A stretch of DNA of 64,000 bases. Origin: an uncultured Butyricicoccus sp. (lineage in GTDB: Bacteria > Bacillota > Clostridia > Oscillospirales > Butyricicoccaceae). The notes beneath the pieces were generated by a model. That model saw nothing but the letters and a program-made list of their open reading frames with translations, had not been told where the DNA came from and made no database searches. Location: contig CALWBL010000007.1 in assembly GCA_944376065.1 (NCBI GenBank), positions 1-64,000 of the forward strand, in the 5' to 3' direction. A program made the position numbers and the translations under genes. Shown piece after piece: positions 8,441 to 17,304 of this stretch. The first letter of the stretch is position 1, and each line of letters starts with the position of its first letter.

Positions 8441-9787
8441 ATGTCACTTCCAATACAGTTTTGTGAAAGAATGAAAAAGCTATTAGGCGATGAATACGCC
8501 GATTTTGAACAAAGTTTATTAAAACCCAGGTGTTATGGACTTCGTATAAATGAAAAACGCTGTAATTTAGACAATTTTCCTGCTAAAAATGTTTTTACTT
8601 TAACACCTGTGCCATGGTGCAAACAGGGTTTTTATTATCCCAGTGATGAAAAGCCTGGCAAACACCCATATTATGAAGCAGGACTTTATTATATTCAAGA
8701 ACCTAGCGCAATGGCGGTTGGAACTCTTGCAGATATTCAAAAAGGCGAATGGGTTCTTGATTTATGCGCTGCTCCCGGCGGTAAAAGCACACATTTAGCA
8801 CCAAATGCAGACCTTATTATATGCAATGAAATACACCCTACAAGAGCCAAAATTCTCTCCCAAAATATAGAACGAGCAGGTATTGAGAACAGCATTGTGA
8901 CAAACGAAACCCCATCAAAACTAGCAAAAAAATTCCCAGAAACGTTTGATTGTGTTGTTGTAGATGCTCCATGCTCTGGTGAGGGTATGTTCAGAAAAGA
9001 TGAAATCGCCACAAGTGAATGGACCCCTGAAAGCCCTCAAATATGTGCAGACAGGCAAGACGAAATTCTCGATGATGCTGTAAAAATGGTCAGAAAAGGT
9101 GGCAGACTTGTTTATTCTACATGCACGTTTGCACCCGAGGAAAATGAAGGCACATTAACAAGACTTTTAGCTCGTCACCCTGATTTTGAAATAGTTAAAA
9201 CAGATATTTTCCCTATGTTTGAAAGTGGAAAACCAGAATGGTATAAAAATGCCCATGAAAGCGTTAAGTATTCATTTAGATTATTTCCACATAAGATAAA
9301 CGGCGAAGGTCATTTTTGTGCATTGCTTAAACGTAAAGGTAATGAGCCTAGAAATGAGCCTAAAATGAGCGATATATTAAAAAAACTGCCCAACACTCTA
9401 ACCAATTTTATAGAAGATATAGACGGCATAAGCAATGATATGAAGTTTATTCAAGCAGGCGATAGAATTTGGCTTACAAAAAAACCACTCGACTTAACAG
9501 GTTTAAAAGTTTTAAGAAATGGTCTAGAGCTTGGCACACTAAAAAAAGGTAGATTTGAGCCTGCTCATGCATTTGCACTGGCATGGAAACCCGAATATAT
9601 GCCACGAAAAGTGAATTTTTCAGCAGACTCACCAGAGGTTATTAAATATTTAAAAGGCGAAAGCCTAAATACTAATAATAATTCTGGCTGGACTGTTGTG
9701 TGTGTTGATGGCTTTGCTCTTGGTTGGGGCAAAATTTCAAATGGCATACTCAAAAATCATTTTCCAAAGGGTTTACGCTGGAAGTAA
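8441..9787 (+). CDS. RsmF/NOL1-type rRNA (cytosine-5-)-methyltransferase
   Basis: This is an S-adenosylmethionine-dependent RNA m5C methyltransferase of the RsmB/RsmF (NOP2/Sun) family. The 448-residue protein has the SAM-binding motif DLCAAPGGKSTHLA, the motif IV VDAPCSGEGMF with its catalytic proline-cysteine, and YSTCTFAPEENE with the second cysteine. The C-terminal part (from about residue 300) resembles the RsmF extension plus PUA-like domain, ending in GWGKISNGILKNHFPKGLRW. The target is probably 16S rRNA, but the exact base cannot be read from sequence. It starts 18 bases behind the glnN terminator with AAGGAG upstream. Confidence 0.88.
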   Translation: MSLPIQFCERMKKLLGDEYADFEQSLLKPRCYGLRINEKRCNLDNFPAKNVFTLTPVPWCKQGFYYPSDEKPGKHPYYEAGLYYIQEPSAMAVGTLADIQKGEWVLDLCAAPGGKSTHLAPNADLIICNEIHPTRAKILSQNIERAGIENSIVTNETPSKLAKKFPETFDCVVVDAPCSGEGMFRKDEIATSEWTPESPQICADRQDEILDDAVKMVRKGGRLVYSTCTFAPEENEGTLTRLLARHPDFEIVKTDIFPMFESGKPEWYKNAHESVKYSFRLFPHKINGEGHFCALLKRKGNEPRNEPKMSDILKKLPNTLTNFIEDIDGISNDMKFIQAGDRIWLTKKPLDLTGLKVLRNGLELGTLKKGRFEPAHAFALAWKPEYMPRKVNFSADSPEVIKYLKGESLNTNNNSGWTVVCVDGFALGWGKISNGILKNHFPKGLRWK

Positions 9788-9830
9788 AAAAAATGTGTTT
9801 CTGAGACTTTATTCTTAGAAACACATTTTT
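9786..9830 (+). terminator. Bidirectional terminator between convergent genes
   Basis: AAATGTGTTTCT (9791-9802) pairs with AGAAACACATTT (9817-9828), with T runs on both sides. It serves both the methyltransferase gene and the converging sulfatase gene. Confidence 0.85.
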
Positions 9831-9834
9831 CGTT

Positions 9835-11664
9835 TTATTTTAAATTATTATAATGGAAGTTATTCTGTTCATAATATTCCATAAACTTGTAGTTATCAAC
9901 AAGCTGTTGATTTTCCTTTGTAAGCTCATCGGTTAAAACACCATCTTGCATATAAAGACCAGAAACACTTATAACTGGAACTTGCTGGCTTACTTCATCT
10001 ATTGCTTGCATATACGCTGGACCTTTCCAGCCACACTCTCTAAATAATAAATTCATTAGGAAATATGGTCCTATATCTGGTCCATGTCCAATAAAATCAT
10101 TATCAAGAGCTTCCTTTGCAGCATCGTTTGCCCAGATTAGATAGCGTGTAGCATAATAATTTTTAAATCCTTCGCCCTCTGTGTCAGTATAATTTAAGTC
10201 TATACCAAGCTCGGTATAAACAGAGCTATTATCACCAAGCCATGGTTTATGGTCACCAAACAGCACTAAAATAACAGGGTCATCTGACTCTTTATAATGA
10301 TTTACAAGTTCTTCTAAATGAACGTTGGTATCTGCAATAGAACCAAAATAGTTGTTCAAAATATTTTCTGTTTGCTCGCTATAAATGCCCGATTTTACAT
10401 AATCAGTTCCATAATAATTTTGGTCTGTTCCATAAGGTCCATGCCCTTGATATGACACACTAAATGAAAAATATGGACTGTCGCTTTCCTGTTTATGTTT
10501 TTCATGTAGATTGATAATTTCTGGCATCAATATTCTGTCCATTGCCGTTGTACCATCTGTAAACTGATTATAATAGTTGGAAATAAAATTATAGCTTTCG
10601 TAACCTAAATTTTCATTTATATTCACCCGATTATAAAACCAATCATAACTAGGGTGACTGCCTGTTACTGTATACCCTTGACTTCTAAAATACCATGGAT
10701 ATGAGTTTGTTTTAGCCCTAAACGAGCCTTGGTCACAATATCCGGTTACAAAACCATGTTCTGAATCTATTGTGCCTCCTGCGAATATGTTAGTATATAA
10801 ATTTCCTGAAATACTTTCGGTTTCAAGTTCATGATAAAATTCATATGGGTCATTTTCAAATTCTATTTGGTCATATACAGAAAAATCTGCATAAGCCTCC
10901 AACATTATACCTATTATATCAACTTTTTCATTCTCTGGTATATTTGCATCTTCATACTGCGAAATCAAAGCTGATGCTTTATCTGCGTCATAATTATCCG
11001 GTGGGGACTTAATAGATTCTTTTATGCTATGGATAAATGGATAAACAAATCCTTTAGATATGTAAACCTCTGTACTTATCCATTCGTTTATATACTCTGT
11101 ATTGTTTGTTTTTTCATCATATATATTATCATCTAAATATACTATTTTTAGTGGTATTATAAGCACTAAACATGATATAACTCCGATTACCCTGGCTGTA
11201 ACTGGCACCTCTGAATGGGCAAGAAAACTAAGCAGCACAATAATAACAATAATTACAACCAAAGCTATAACCATTGCCGGTGTTATATATAGCTTATATC
11301 GCTCTGACATATTGGTTGCCTCTTTGATTAGAAATAAATCACCAAAAAGCACGGCATCATTTCTAAATTGTAATTTAAAAAAGTTAGCTATTGAAAGCCC
11401 AAAAACTATAAGAGATGAAATTGCAAAAGACACCGCCGCCCGTCTTGTTATAAACCAAAACAAAAAAACAAGCCATATGCATGGCAATATATTTAAAATT
11501 GGTATAATTGGCGTTTTAAAATAAGATTGAAATAGCTCATTGCCTACTGTAATACTTGCAAAATAAAGCGAAATAATTCCCAAGATAATTGATGAAATAA
11601 AAAGTAAAATAATATTAAATAGTTTATTTCTTGAAAATATCTCTAAGATATCCGATAAAAACAT
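9835..11664 (-). CDS. LtaS-like membrane sulfatase (lipoteichoic acid synthase family)
   Basis: This is an integral membrane phosphotransferase of the LTA synthase family with 609 residues. The N-terminal part has about five membrane segments (from ILLFISSIILGIISLYFA to VIALVVIIVIIVLLSFLA). The extracellular sulfatase-fold domain follows. The metal-site glutamate is in IIGIMLEAYADF, the nucleophilic threonine in FAGGTIDSEHGFVTG, and a metal-site histidine in LFGDHKPWLGDN. Family members polymerise glycerolphosphate onto a glycolipid anchor or transfer phospho-groups to glycans; which applies here is uncertain. A second family member lies at 53.8 kb. Confidence 0.85.
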   Translation of the reverse strand: MFLSDILEIFSRNKLFNIILLFISSIILGIISLYFASITVGNELFQSYFKTPIIPILNILPCIWLVFLFWFITRRAAVSFAISSLIVFGLSIANFFKLQFRNDAVLFGDLFLIKEATNMSERYKLYITPAMVIALVVIIVIIVLLSFLAHSEVPVTARVIGVISCLVLIIPLKIVYLDDNIYDEKTNNTEYINEWISTEVYISKGFVYPFIHSIKESIKSPPDNYDADKASALISQYEDANIPENEKVDIIGIMLEAYADFSVYDQIEFENDPYEFYHELETESISGNLYTNIFAGGTIDSEHGFVTGYCDQGSFRAKTNSYPWYFRSQGYTVTGSHPSYDWFYNRVNINENLGYESYNFISNYYNQFTDGTTAMDRILMPEIINLHEKHKQESDSPYFSFSVSYQGHGPYGTDQNYYGTDYVKSGIYSEQTENILNNYFGSIADTNVHLEELVNHYKESDDPVILVLFGDHKPWLGDNSSVYTELGIDLNYTDTEGEGFKNYYATRYLIWANDAAKEALDNDFIGHGPDIGPYFLMNLLFRECGWKGPAYMQAIDEVSQQVPVISVSGLYMQDGVLTDELTKENQQLVDNYKFMEYYEQNNFHYNNLK

Positions 11665-11875
11665 AACACAATCCCTTCTATATATGCAAAATATACCAAA
11701 AATCTATCTTTTTTGCTTAAATATAAACAATATTATATACATAAGTTTATATTTGTCAATCTTATGTCAAATCAATGTAAAAATTTCATACAGATTTTAT
11801 TATACAAGCATATAATGTATTTTAAGTGTATTTACAATGTATTATATATTTAACGGATTATTTACTCATAATTGC

Positions 11876-11904
11876 TTGACTTTATATTTTGTTTTTACTA
11901 TCAT
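11876..11904 (+). promoter_or_regulatory. Promoter of the COG2426-type membrane protein gene
   Basis: TTGACT (11876-11881) and TATCAT (11899-11904) are 17 bp apart. The rest of the 270-base divergent region (11665-11935) is AT-rich and shows no other clear feature. Confidence 0.6.
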
Positions 11905-11947
11905 AGAATAAATTATAAAATTGTAGAAAACGAGAGTGAGGATTTTA

Positions 11948-12442
11948 ATGATACAAGAACTTTTTAACTGGCTGCTTGGTGCAGGTAAGGAATTTGCATT
12001 ATTTGTTATTTCTATGATGCCATTGGTTGAGCTTCGTGGATCTGTACCTATCGGTCTTGCCACCGGTATGCCATGGTATGAAGTTCTGCCGATATGCTAT
12101 ATAGGAAACTTATTTCCAATACCTTTTGTATTGATGTTCGGTGTAAAACTTATAGATTGGCTCTCTGGCTTAAAACCTTTCCGTAAAATTGCAACCAGCT
12201 ACAAACAAAAACTAATAAGCAAATCCAGTCAAGTAACAAAATATGCTAAAATTGGTTTGCTCCTTTTTGTTGCCGTTCCTCTGCCCGGAACTGGTGCCTG
12301 GTCTGGTGCTGTTATAGCCGCTCTGCTAAATATGCCTCTTAAAAAGGCATTTGTTTCCATCGCTCTTGGTGTTGTTATAGCTGGTTTACTTATGACTATT
12401 GGAACTCATGGCGTTCTCGGTGCAGTAGGTCAGTTTGTTTAA
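11948..12442 (+). CDS. Small multi-drug export family (COG2426) membrane protein
   Basis: This 164-residue protein resembles the putative small multi-drug export family. It has four or five hydrophobic segments (ALFVISMMPLVELRG, LPICYIGNLFPIPFVLMFG, IGLLLFVAVPLPGTGAWSG, VSIALGVVIAGLLMTIG). PLVELRGSVPIGLA and PLPGTGAWSG are the recognisable family motifs. The transported substrate is unknown and the export role is a family label, not proof. The ATG at 11948 follows the GTGAGGA site better than an in-frame GTG at 11936. A terminator follows at once, so it is a single-gene unit. Confidence 0.75.
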   Translation: MIQELFNWLLGAGKEFALFVISMMPLVELRGSVPIGLATGMPWYEVLPICYIGNLFPIPFVLMFGVKLIDWLSGLKPFRKIATSYKQKLISKSSQVTKYAKIGLLLFVAVPLPGTGAWSGAVIAALLNMPLKKAFVSIALGVVIAGLLMTIGTHGVLGAVGQFV

Positions 12443-12450
12443 TTTGATTA

Positions 12451-12486
12451 AAACAGTACATCTACTATAGGTGTACTGTTTTTTTA
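12451..12486 (+). terminator. Terminator of the COG2426-type gene
   Basis: AACAGTACA (12452-12460) pairs with TGTACTGTT (12472-12480) and seven T residues follow. Confidence 0.85.
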
Positions 12487-12489
12487 TAC

Positions 12490-12518
12490 TTGAAGTTTTT
12501 CCATTATGCAGTTAAGAT
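12490..12518 (+). promoter_or_regulatory. Promoter of the deaminase gene
   Basis: TTGAAG (12490-12495) and TAAGAT (12513-12518) are 17 bp apart and stand about 30 bp before the ribosome-binding site of the deaminase gene. Confidence 0.5.
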
Positions 12519-12554
12519 AAGAAGGAAAATATATTTTATAGGAGCGTGAATTTT

Positions 12555-13040
12555 ATGCGTAGAGATAAAACAAATTATTACCTCGACATGGCAGATGTGG
12601 CGAGAGAACGCAGCACATGCCTTAGACGTACTTATGGTGCTGTAATAGTAAAAAATGATACAATAGTTTCCACTGGTTATTCTGGAGCTCCTAGAGGGCG
12701 AGCTAACTGTATTGATTTAGGCTATTGTATGCGTCAAAAATTAAATATCCCTCGTGGTGAGCGATATGAATTTTGTCGCTCTGTACATGCTGAACAAAAC
12801 GCTATAATTGCTGCCTCAAGAGAACAGATGCTTGGCTCAACTCTTTACCTTTGCGGTCGTGAAGTCGATACTGGTGAGCTTATAAAAGATGCTAATTGCT
12901 GCACTATGTGTAAACGTATGATTATAAATGCAGGCATTGAAAAGGTGGTTGTTAGAAGAACAAATGACGAGTATGAAGAAATTGCAGTTAGCAAATGGAT
13001 TGAATATGATGAACTTCTTGATGGTCAAATGGGGTATTAA
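12555..13040 (+). CDS. dCMP deaminase family protein (ComEB-like)
   Basis: This is a zinc-dependent cytidine/deoxycytidylate deaminase-fold enzyme of 161 residues. The zinc site is SVHAEQNAI (His and catalytic Glu) together with CCTMCKRMI (two cysteines). Deoxycytidylate deaminases convert dCMP to dUMP for thymidylate synthesis. The inserted CIDLGYCMRQ segment with extra cysteines is usual in ComEB-type members. The ATG at 12555 lies 10 bases behind GGAG; a GTG at 12546 in frame lacks that spacing. The following gene begins at the next base, so the two are co-transcribed. Confidence 0.88.
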   Translation: MRRDKTNYYLDMADVARERSTCLRRTYGAVIVKNDTIVSTGYSGAPRGRANCIDLGYCMRQKLNIPRGERYEFCRSVHAEQNAIIAASREQMLGSTLYLCGREVDTGELIKDANCCTMCKRMIINAGIEKVVVRRTNDEYEEIAVSKWIEYDELLDGQMGY

Positions 13041-13847
13041 ATGAAAATAAATGATATTATTTTTGTTGTTTTAGTAAATATTATATCTCTTTTAATTATC
13101 CTTGTTTGTGTTTTTATATGGAAAAAACGCCAACCTATGACTGCAAGACGTTTGCGTAATGAAATAAAACGTATTGTAAAAACCACAGACAGCAATCCAT
13201 TTTCTGATGATTTCTGCAAAATGAGGATGATGGCTGCTGTACTTGAAGATTATATCCCATATGAACGCACAATCGCGGCCCTTTTAATGTCTTGGACTCA
13301 AAAAGGTTTTATTGCTCTTGAAATGACACCAAAAAAGCGCTTAAAAAGTTTTGGAGACGATATTCAAGAAAGTATACGATTTATTTCTTATGAACCCAAA
13401 GGCTTAAATGGTGCTGAACAAATGCTTTTCCAGATGCTTCTAAATTGGACTGATGAAACCAAAATATTACAGAAAAGCGAGCTTTATCAGCTATCAAGAA
13501 GTAAATATAATCTTGTTTTTCAGCGAATGGAGCAATTTATAATTCAAGGAAAACATGGTCTTAGAGCTACCGGTCAAATGCAATCCGAAAAAAAGCGCCG
13601 TCACTTTGGATTTTTAGAAGAACAACGTCCAATATTCACGCAAAAAGGAGTTAGACAAGCTGCCCAGTTAAAAGGTTATCAACAATGGTTGCAATCACAA
13701 AATAATATAAGTGCTACCCTTTGGCGTGATGCAGTTTTATTAGATGTTGTTGATAATATTGATAATAAACAATTATTGTCTATTGCCAAAACTTTATCAA
13801 GCACAATTATTACTGCTGCAAATGCAGGAAAACAATCAAAAAAATAA
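13041..13847 (+). CDS. Membrane-anchored protein resembling the DUF2207 C-terminal domain
   Basis: The function is not known. The 268-residue protein begins with one membrane segment (IIFVVLVNIISLLIILVCVFIW), followed by a basic stretch and a soluble domain. The pattern YIPYERTIAALLMSWTQKGFI followed by a second winged-helix-like block and FTQKGVRQAAQLKGYQQWL resembles the cytoplasmic part of DUF2207 proteins. The large extracellular N-terminal domain of that family is missing, so this is a short version. It starts directly after the deaminase stop codon, without overlap. No catalytic motif is visible. Confidence 0.6.
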   Translation: MKINDIIFVVLVNIISLLIILVCVFIWKKRQPMTARRLRNEIKRIVKTTDSNPFSDDFCKMRMMAAVLEDYIPYERTIAALLMSWTQKGFIALEMTPKKRLKSFGDDIQESIRFISYEPKGLNGAEQMLFQMLLNWTDETKILQKSELYQLSRSKYNLVFQRMEQFIIQGKHGLRATGQMQSEKKRRHFGFLEEQRPIFTQKGVRQAAQLKGYQQWLQSQNNISATLWRDAVLLDVVDNIDNKQLLSIAKTLSSTIITAANAGKQSKK

Positions 13848-13849
13848 AT

Positions 13850-13888
13850 GAAAAGCCTTGGAACCTACTGCTCCAAGGCTAATTTTTT
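13850..13888 (+). terminator. Bidirectional terminator
   Basis: AGCCTTGGA (13854-13862) pairs with TCCAAGGCT (13872-13880) between two convergent genes. A six-T run follows on the plus strand. Confidence 0.85.
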
Positions 13889-14498
13889 ACTTTTTAAGTG
13901 CATCAACATACTGCACAAGTATTTCGACACTCTTTTCTACACCAAGCCTTCCAGCGTTTACACAAAGGTCATAGTGGTCACATTTACCCCATGCCTTGCC
14001 AGTATAGTAGTTATAGTATGTCGAACGCTGTTTATCCATTTTTTCCAAGGCTGCTTGAGGTGTTTTTCCGGTGATTTCATAATCGCCACATGTCTGTATT
14101 CTATGAACTCTATCTTCAATACTTCCATGGATAAAGAAATCAAACTTGTTAGTACATTCACGCAATACATGGTCTGCACAGCGTCCAACGATAACACAAG
14201 GGCTATCCTCAGAGGACTCACGAATGACTTTAGCCTGTGCAAGATATAACTGGTCTGTAAGGCTCATTCCGTTTAACCCAGTAGAACCAAACATTGTGAG
14301 AGAATACAAAAAGCTATTTGTTGCACGCTTATCAAGTTGATCGAACAGCTCCTCGCTAAAACCAGATTTTTTAGCTGCACGAGCAATCAGCTCACGGTCA
14401 AGAAACTTAATTCCCAGACGCTGAGCCAGCTTTCGCCCAATTTCACGTCCGCCTGTGCCGTACTGTCTACTGATTGTAATAATGAGGTTATCTGTCAT
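13887..14498 (-). CDS. Cytidylate kinase-like family protein
   Basis: This is a P-loop kinase-like protein of 203 residues of the cytidylate-kinase-like family common in Clostridia. It begins ITISRQYGTGGREIGRKLAQRLG, in which the Walker A loop is the unusual RQYGTGGRE rather than GxxxxGKS/T. DRELI and the downstream VIVGRCADHVL and RVHRI are shared with the family. True Cmk phosphorylates CMP and dCMP; whether this member does so is uncertain because the P-loop differs. It lies about 120 bases behind murC on the same strand and may be co-transcribed. Confidence 0.78.
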   Translation of the reverse strand: MTDNLIITISRQYGTGGREIGRKLAQRLGIKFLDRELIARAAKKSGFSEELFDQLDKRATNSFLYSLTMFGSTGLNGMSLTDQLYLAQAKVIRESSEDSPCVIVGRCADHVLRECTNKFDFFIHGSIEDRVHRIQTCGDYEITGKTPQAALEKMDKQRSTYYNYYTGKAWGKCDHYDLCVNAGRLGVEKSVEILVQYVDALKK

Positions 14499-14619
14499 TG
14501 TAATCCCTCCGTTTCATTTATGTTATACAAAATATACAACTTATCTTGATATTATTATCGCTCATTTCGTATGTTTTGTCAAGTAGCTCTATAATTTTTT
14601 AAATTGCCATATATTATAT

Positions 14620-15993
14620 TTATTTTTCGACAAGTGAATAACCAATGCTATTGATATTTCCTGCACCCATTGTGATAATTAAATCCCCATTTTTTGCATT
14701 TTCACGAAGATATTTCTCAATTTCTTCAAATGAGTCAAGTGAAACCGCACCTGAAACCTCTTTTGCAATATCAGACGAATAAATACCGATTGTGTTTTGC
14801 TCTCTTGCAGCATAAATAGGTGCTAAAATTGCCTTATCACACAGCCTTAATGCATCTACAAACTCGTTAAATAATGCTTTTGTTCTTGTATAAGTGTGAG
14901 GCTGGAATGCACATATAATCCTGTTAAAATTCATAGCCCTAGCCGTTTCAAGGGTTGCTCTCATTTCACTTGGATGATGAGCATAATCATCTACAACTAC
15001 TGCACCACATTCCATAGTGCCTAGTTTCTGAAATCTTCTTGATGAACCTGTAAACATTTCTAGTCCCTTTGCGACTTTATCACTATCCATTTTAAGCTCA
15101 TAAGCTGCCGCAACTGCTGCAAGTGCATTAAGCATATTATGCTTACCAGGAACAGAAAGTGTTACATTTGTATATTTTTCACCATCTATTATAATATCAA
15201 ATGCATAATATCCATTTTTAGTTGTGATATTTTCCGCATAGACATCACAATTTTTATTAAGACCAAAAGTCATAACTCGTCTATCTATTCCCTCAACTGC
15301 CTTCATTGCATTTTGGTCATCACCATTTACTATTACAAGACCGTTTTGCGGTGTACGAAGCGCAAACATACGGAAAGAATGTATTATATCATCCAAATCC
15401 TTAAAGAAATCAAGATGGTCTGCCTCAATATTAAGCACAACGGCAATAGTTGGTGCAAAATTTAAAAATGAATTGCAATATTCACAAGATTCAGCTACAA
15501 AACATCCTTTTGAGCCTATACGAAGTGTGCCATCAATGGCTGGAAGATGACTGCCAACCATAACAGTTGGATCCGCACCGGCTTGCATAGCAATAAGTGT
15601 CATCATAGATGTTGTTGTGGTTTTTCCATGTGTGCCTGACATGCAAATTACATTCTCATAATCGGTCATTAAATTGCCCCATGCCTCTGCGCGTTCCATA
15701 ACTGGGATATTTTTTTCTCTGGCACGAATTATCTCTGGATTATCGTCATGTACAGCCGCTGTACGCACTACAAGAGCAGTATTTTCCACATTTTGTGGAA
15801 GATGGGCGTAAGTTATTTTTGCTCCAAGCCTTTCAAGACGCTCTGCAACCTTAGAATGTGAGCGGTCAGAGCCTGTAATGGGTACTCCAAAAGATAGCAA
15901 AAGCTCTGCAAGTGCACTCATTGACACACCGCCAATTCCAATTATATGTATGGGTTTCTTATTTGATATATACTCTTTTAAAGATACTTTCAT
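14620..15993 (-). CDS. murC: UDP-N-acetylmuramate--L-alanine ligase
   Basis: MurC adds the first amino acid of the peptidoglycan stem peptide to UDP-MurNAc, using ATP. The 457-residue protein shows the three Mur ligase domains: an N-terminal UDP-binding Rossmann part (HIIGIGGVSMSALAELL), the central ATPase with P-loop SGTHGKTTTTSM, and a C-terminal domain with VVDDYAHHPSEM. The HH pair in the last motif is diagnostic of MurC. Its ATG follows a GGAGG site. It is not next to the other mur genes here, which is common in Clostridia. Confidence 0.97.
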   Translation of the reverse strand: MKVSLKEYISNKKPIHIIGIGGVSMSALAELLLSFGVPITGSDRSHSKVAERLERLGAKITYAHLPQNVENTALVVRTAAVHDDNPEIIRAREKNIPVMERAEAWGNLMTDYENVICMSGTHGKTTTTSMMTLIAMQAGADPTVMVGSHLPAIDGTLRIGSKGCFVAESCEYCNSFLNFAPTIAVVLNIEADHLDFFKDLDDIIHSFRMFALRTPQNGLVIVNGDDQNAMKAVEGIDRRVMTFGLNKNCDVYAENITTKNGYYAFDIIIDGEKYTNVTLSVPGKHNMLNALAAVAAAYELKMDSDKVAKGLEMFTGSSRRFQKLGTMECGAVVVDDYAHHPSEMRATLETARAMNFNRIICAFQPHTYTRTKALFNEFVDALRLCDKAILAPIYAAREQNTIGIYSSDIAKEVSGAVSLDSFEEIEKYLRENAKNGDLIITMGAGNINSIGYSLVEK

Positions 15994-16052
15994 CTGTTAT
16001 TCCTCCGTTTTAATACATATAATAAATAAATTCTCATATATTCTTGCAAAAA

Positions 16053-16073
16053 GCCGGAAAAAATTTTTCCGGC
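16053..16073. repeat. Perfect inverted repeat between murC and spoVG
   Basis: GCCGGAAAAA and TTTTTCCGGC flank a single A, giving a 21-base perfect palindrome in the 160-base divergent region. It looks like a terminator stem, but no gene ends here. It could be an operator. Confidence 0.45.
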
Positions 16074-16154
16074 ACTTGTATTATTATATTCTAAACTGTG
16101 CAAAATATAAATAGCAAATTTCCCGATTTGACGATTTATAAGGAGCTTCTAGTT

Positions 16155-16421
16155 ATGGAAATTACCGACATTAAATTCAGACATTTTCATGAAGACGGAA
16201 AATTAAAAGCATTGGTATCAATAACATTTGACAATGCTTTTGCTGTTCATGATATAAAAATCATAGCAGGAAATGACCGATTATTTTTAGCTATGCCTTC
16301 TCGCCTTACCCCAGATGGCAAATACCGTGATATAGTTCACCCAATAGGTCAAAAAATGCGTGAATATTTGGAAAGCAATGTTCTTAATGAATATAAAAAA
16401 CAGATAGCCGAACGCTCATAA
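16155..16421 (+). CDS. spoVG: Septation/sporulation regulator SpoVG
   Basis: SpoVG is a small conserved nucleic-acid-binding regulator, important for septation control and sporulation in Bacillus and for gene regulation in other Firmicutes. The 88-residue protein matches the family over its full length: MEITDIKFR, then the central VSITFDNAFAVHDIKII, AMPSR, and DIVHPI near the end. The ATG at 16155 lies 9 bases behind AGGAG; an in-frame upstream start would add nineteen unrelated residues. It is monocistronic with a terminator behind it, next to the murC start. Confidence 0.95.
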   Translation: MEITDIKFRHFHEDGKLKALVSITFDNAFAVHDIKIIAGNDRLFLAMPSRLTPDGKYRDIVHPIGQKMREYLESNVLNEYKKQIAERS

Positions 16422-16426
16422 ATAAG

Positions 16427-16467
16427 CCAAAGCAAGACGATAAATTAAACCGCCTTGCTTTTTTTAT
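16427..16467 (+). terminator. Terminator of spoVG
   Basis: AAAGCAAG (16429-16436) pairs with CTTGCTTT (16454-16461) and seven T residues follow. Confidence 0.8.
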
Positions 16468-16482
16468 TTACATTATAGTTTC

Positions 16483-16935
16483 TTAGCAATAAATATTGGA
16501 AAAGGAATAGCCTTTTTCCTGTGTATAATAACTTATTGCATCTTTTACAAACTCCTCTGTTACATCAAAATGTTCTGCAAGCTCAAAAGCATATGTTTTT
16601 CCGCTAATTATTGCCTGTTTAAGCTCATCAAATGGCATTAGCTTGTTAATTTGAGCTCTATGTGCCTTTCTTTCGCACCAGTCTGCAAGCTCATCACTAG
16701 CACCAACCAAATATGTACTTCCAGTTACAAAATGCCCCCATTCATGTCCCACCGCCATATTTTCATCTGTAACAGTGCGAATTTTATCTATATCTAAAAA
16801 AAAGCCATACTTTCCTGCCATGCAAATAATAGTCGCATCGGCGCCGCAGTCAAAATTATATCTTCCGCTAGCTAATAGTATATTATTTTCAATTAATTCT
16901 TGATATAGTTCAACAAGTTTACTCGTATCAATCAC
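16483..16935 (-). CDS. ImmA/IrrE-family metallopeptidase
   Basis: This is a zinc metallopeptidase-like protein of 150 residues with the HExxH motif in VGHEWGHFVTGS and a downstream DELADWCERKAHR that supplies the third ligand region. Family members such as ImmA of ICEBs1 cleave or inactivate a paired XRE repressor after DNA damage or a cell signal and so switch on mobile-element genes. Here the HTH gene lies directly upstream and overlaps it by 8 bases, so the two form a repressor/anti-repressor module. The island sits between core genes with no integrase or structural genes, so it may be a domesticated remnant. Confidence 0.85.
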   Translation of the reverse strand: MIDTSKLVELYQELIENNILLASGRYNFDCGADATIICMAGKYGFFLDIDKIRTVTDENMAVGHEWGHFVTGSTYLVGASDELADWCERKAHRAQINKLMPFDELKQAIISGKTYAFELAEHFDVTEEFVKDAISYYTQEKGYSFSNIYC

Positions 16936-17278
16936 CTCCTGCTGTTTTTATATTTGCCTTTCTAAGCTGTTGTGCCATTCCTAGAAGAATTTCTTTATCC
17001 TTTTCTGTTAGTTCTTTGCTTGCGTTATGCATTGCATAAGTAAAGCTATCAAATGTTAAATCACCATCTTCGCTGGTTTGATTTCCCAGCAAATAATCCA
17101 CTGTAACATTAAAAAATGCTGCAATTTTTGAAACAGTTTCGGTTGAAAGGCTTTGTTTTCGTCCCATTTTCAAGTCTGTAAGTGATGCCCGGCTTACATT
17201 TGCATTTCTGCACATTTCTGTTATTGTTATCTTTTTGCTCCTGCACAAGTCCTCAATATTATTATACAAATTTGACAT
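16928..17278 (-). CDS. XRE-family transcriptional repressor (ImmR-like)
   Basis: This 116-residue regulator has an N-terminal Cro/CI-type helix-turn-helix (about residues 8-65: ITITEMCRNANVSRASLTDL, then LSTETVSKIAAFFNVTVDYLLG). The C-terminal half (KELTEKDKEILLGMAQQL) resembles the oligomerisation part of phage- and ICE-type repressors. ATG 17278 is chosen: the upstream in-frame GTG at 17290 lies inside the ribosome-binding site GGGAG. It is divergent from the small frame at 17512. The AGCGTA-type repeats between them are its likely operators, and its probable antagonist is the downstream metallopeptidase. Confidence 0.88.
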   Translation of the reverse strand: MSNLYNNIEDLCRSKKITITEMCRNANVSRASLTDLKMGRKQSLSTETVSKIAAFFNVTVDYLLGNQTSEDGDLTFDSFTYAMHNASKELTEKDKEILLGMAQQLRKANIKTAGGD

Positions 17279-17304
17279 GTGAAAAATCACTCCCTTAAAA
17301 TTTT

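Noticed and set aside
11102-11524. Plus-strand frame of 140 codons
   Set aside because: Antisense to the membrane part of the LtaS-like gene; the hydrophobic composition is a shadow of that gene.
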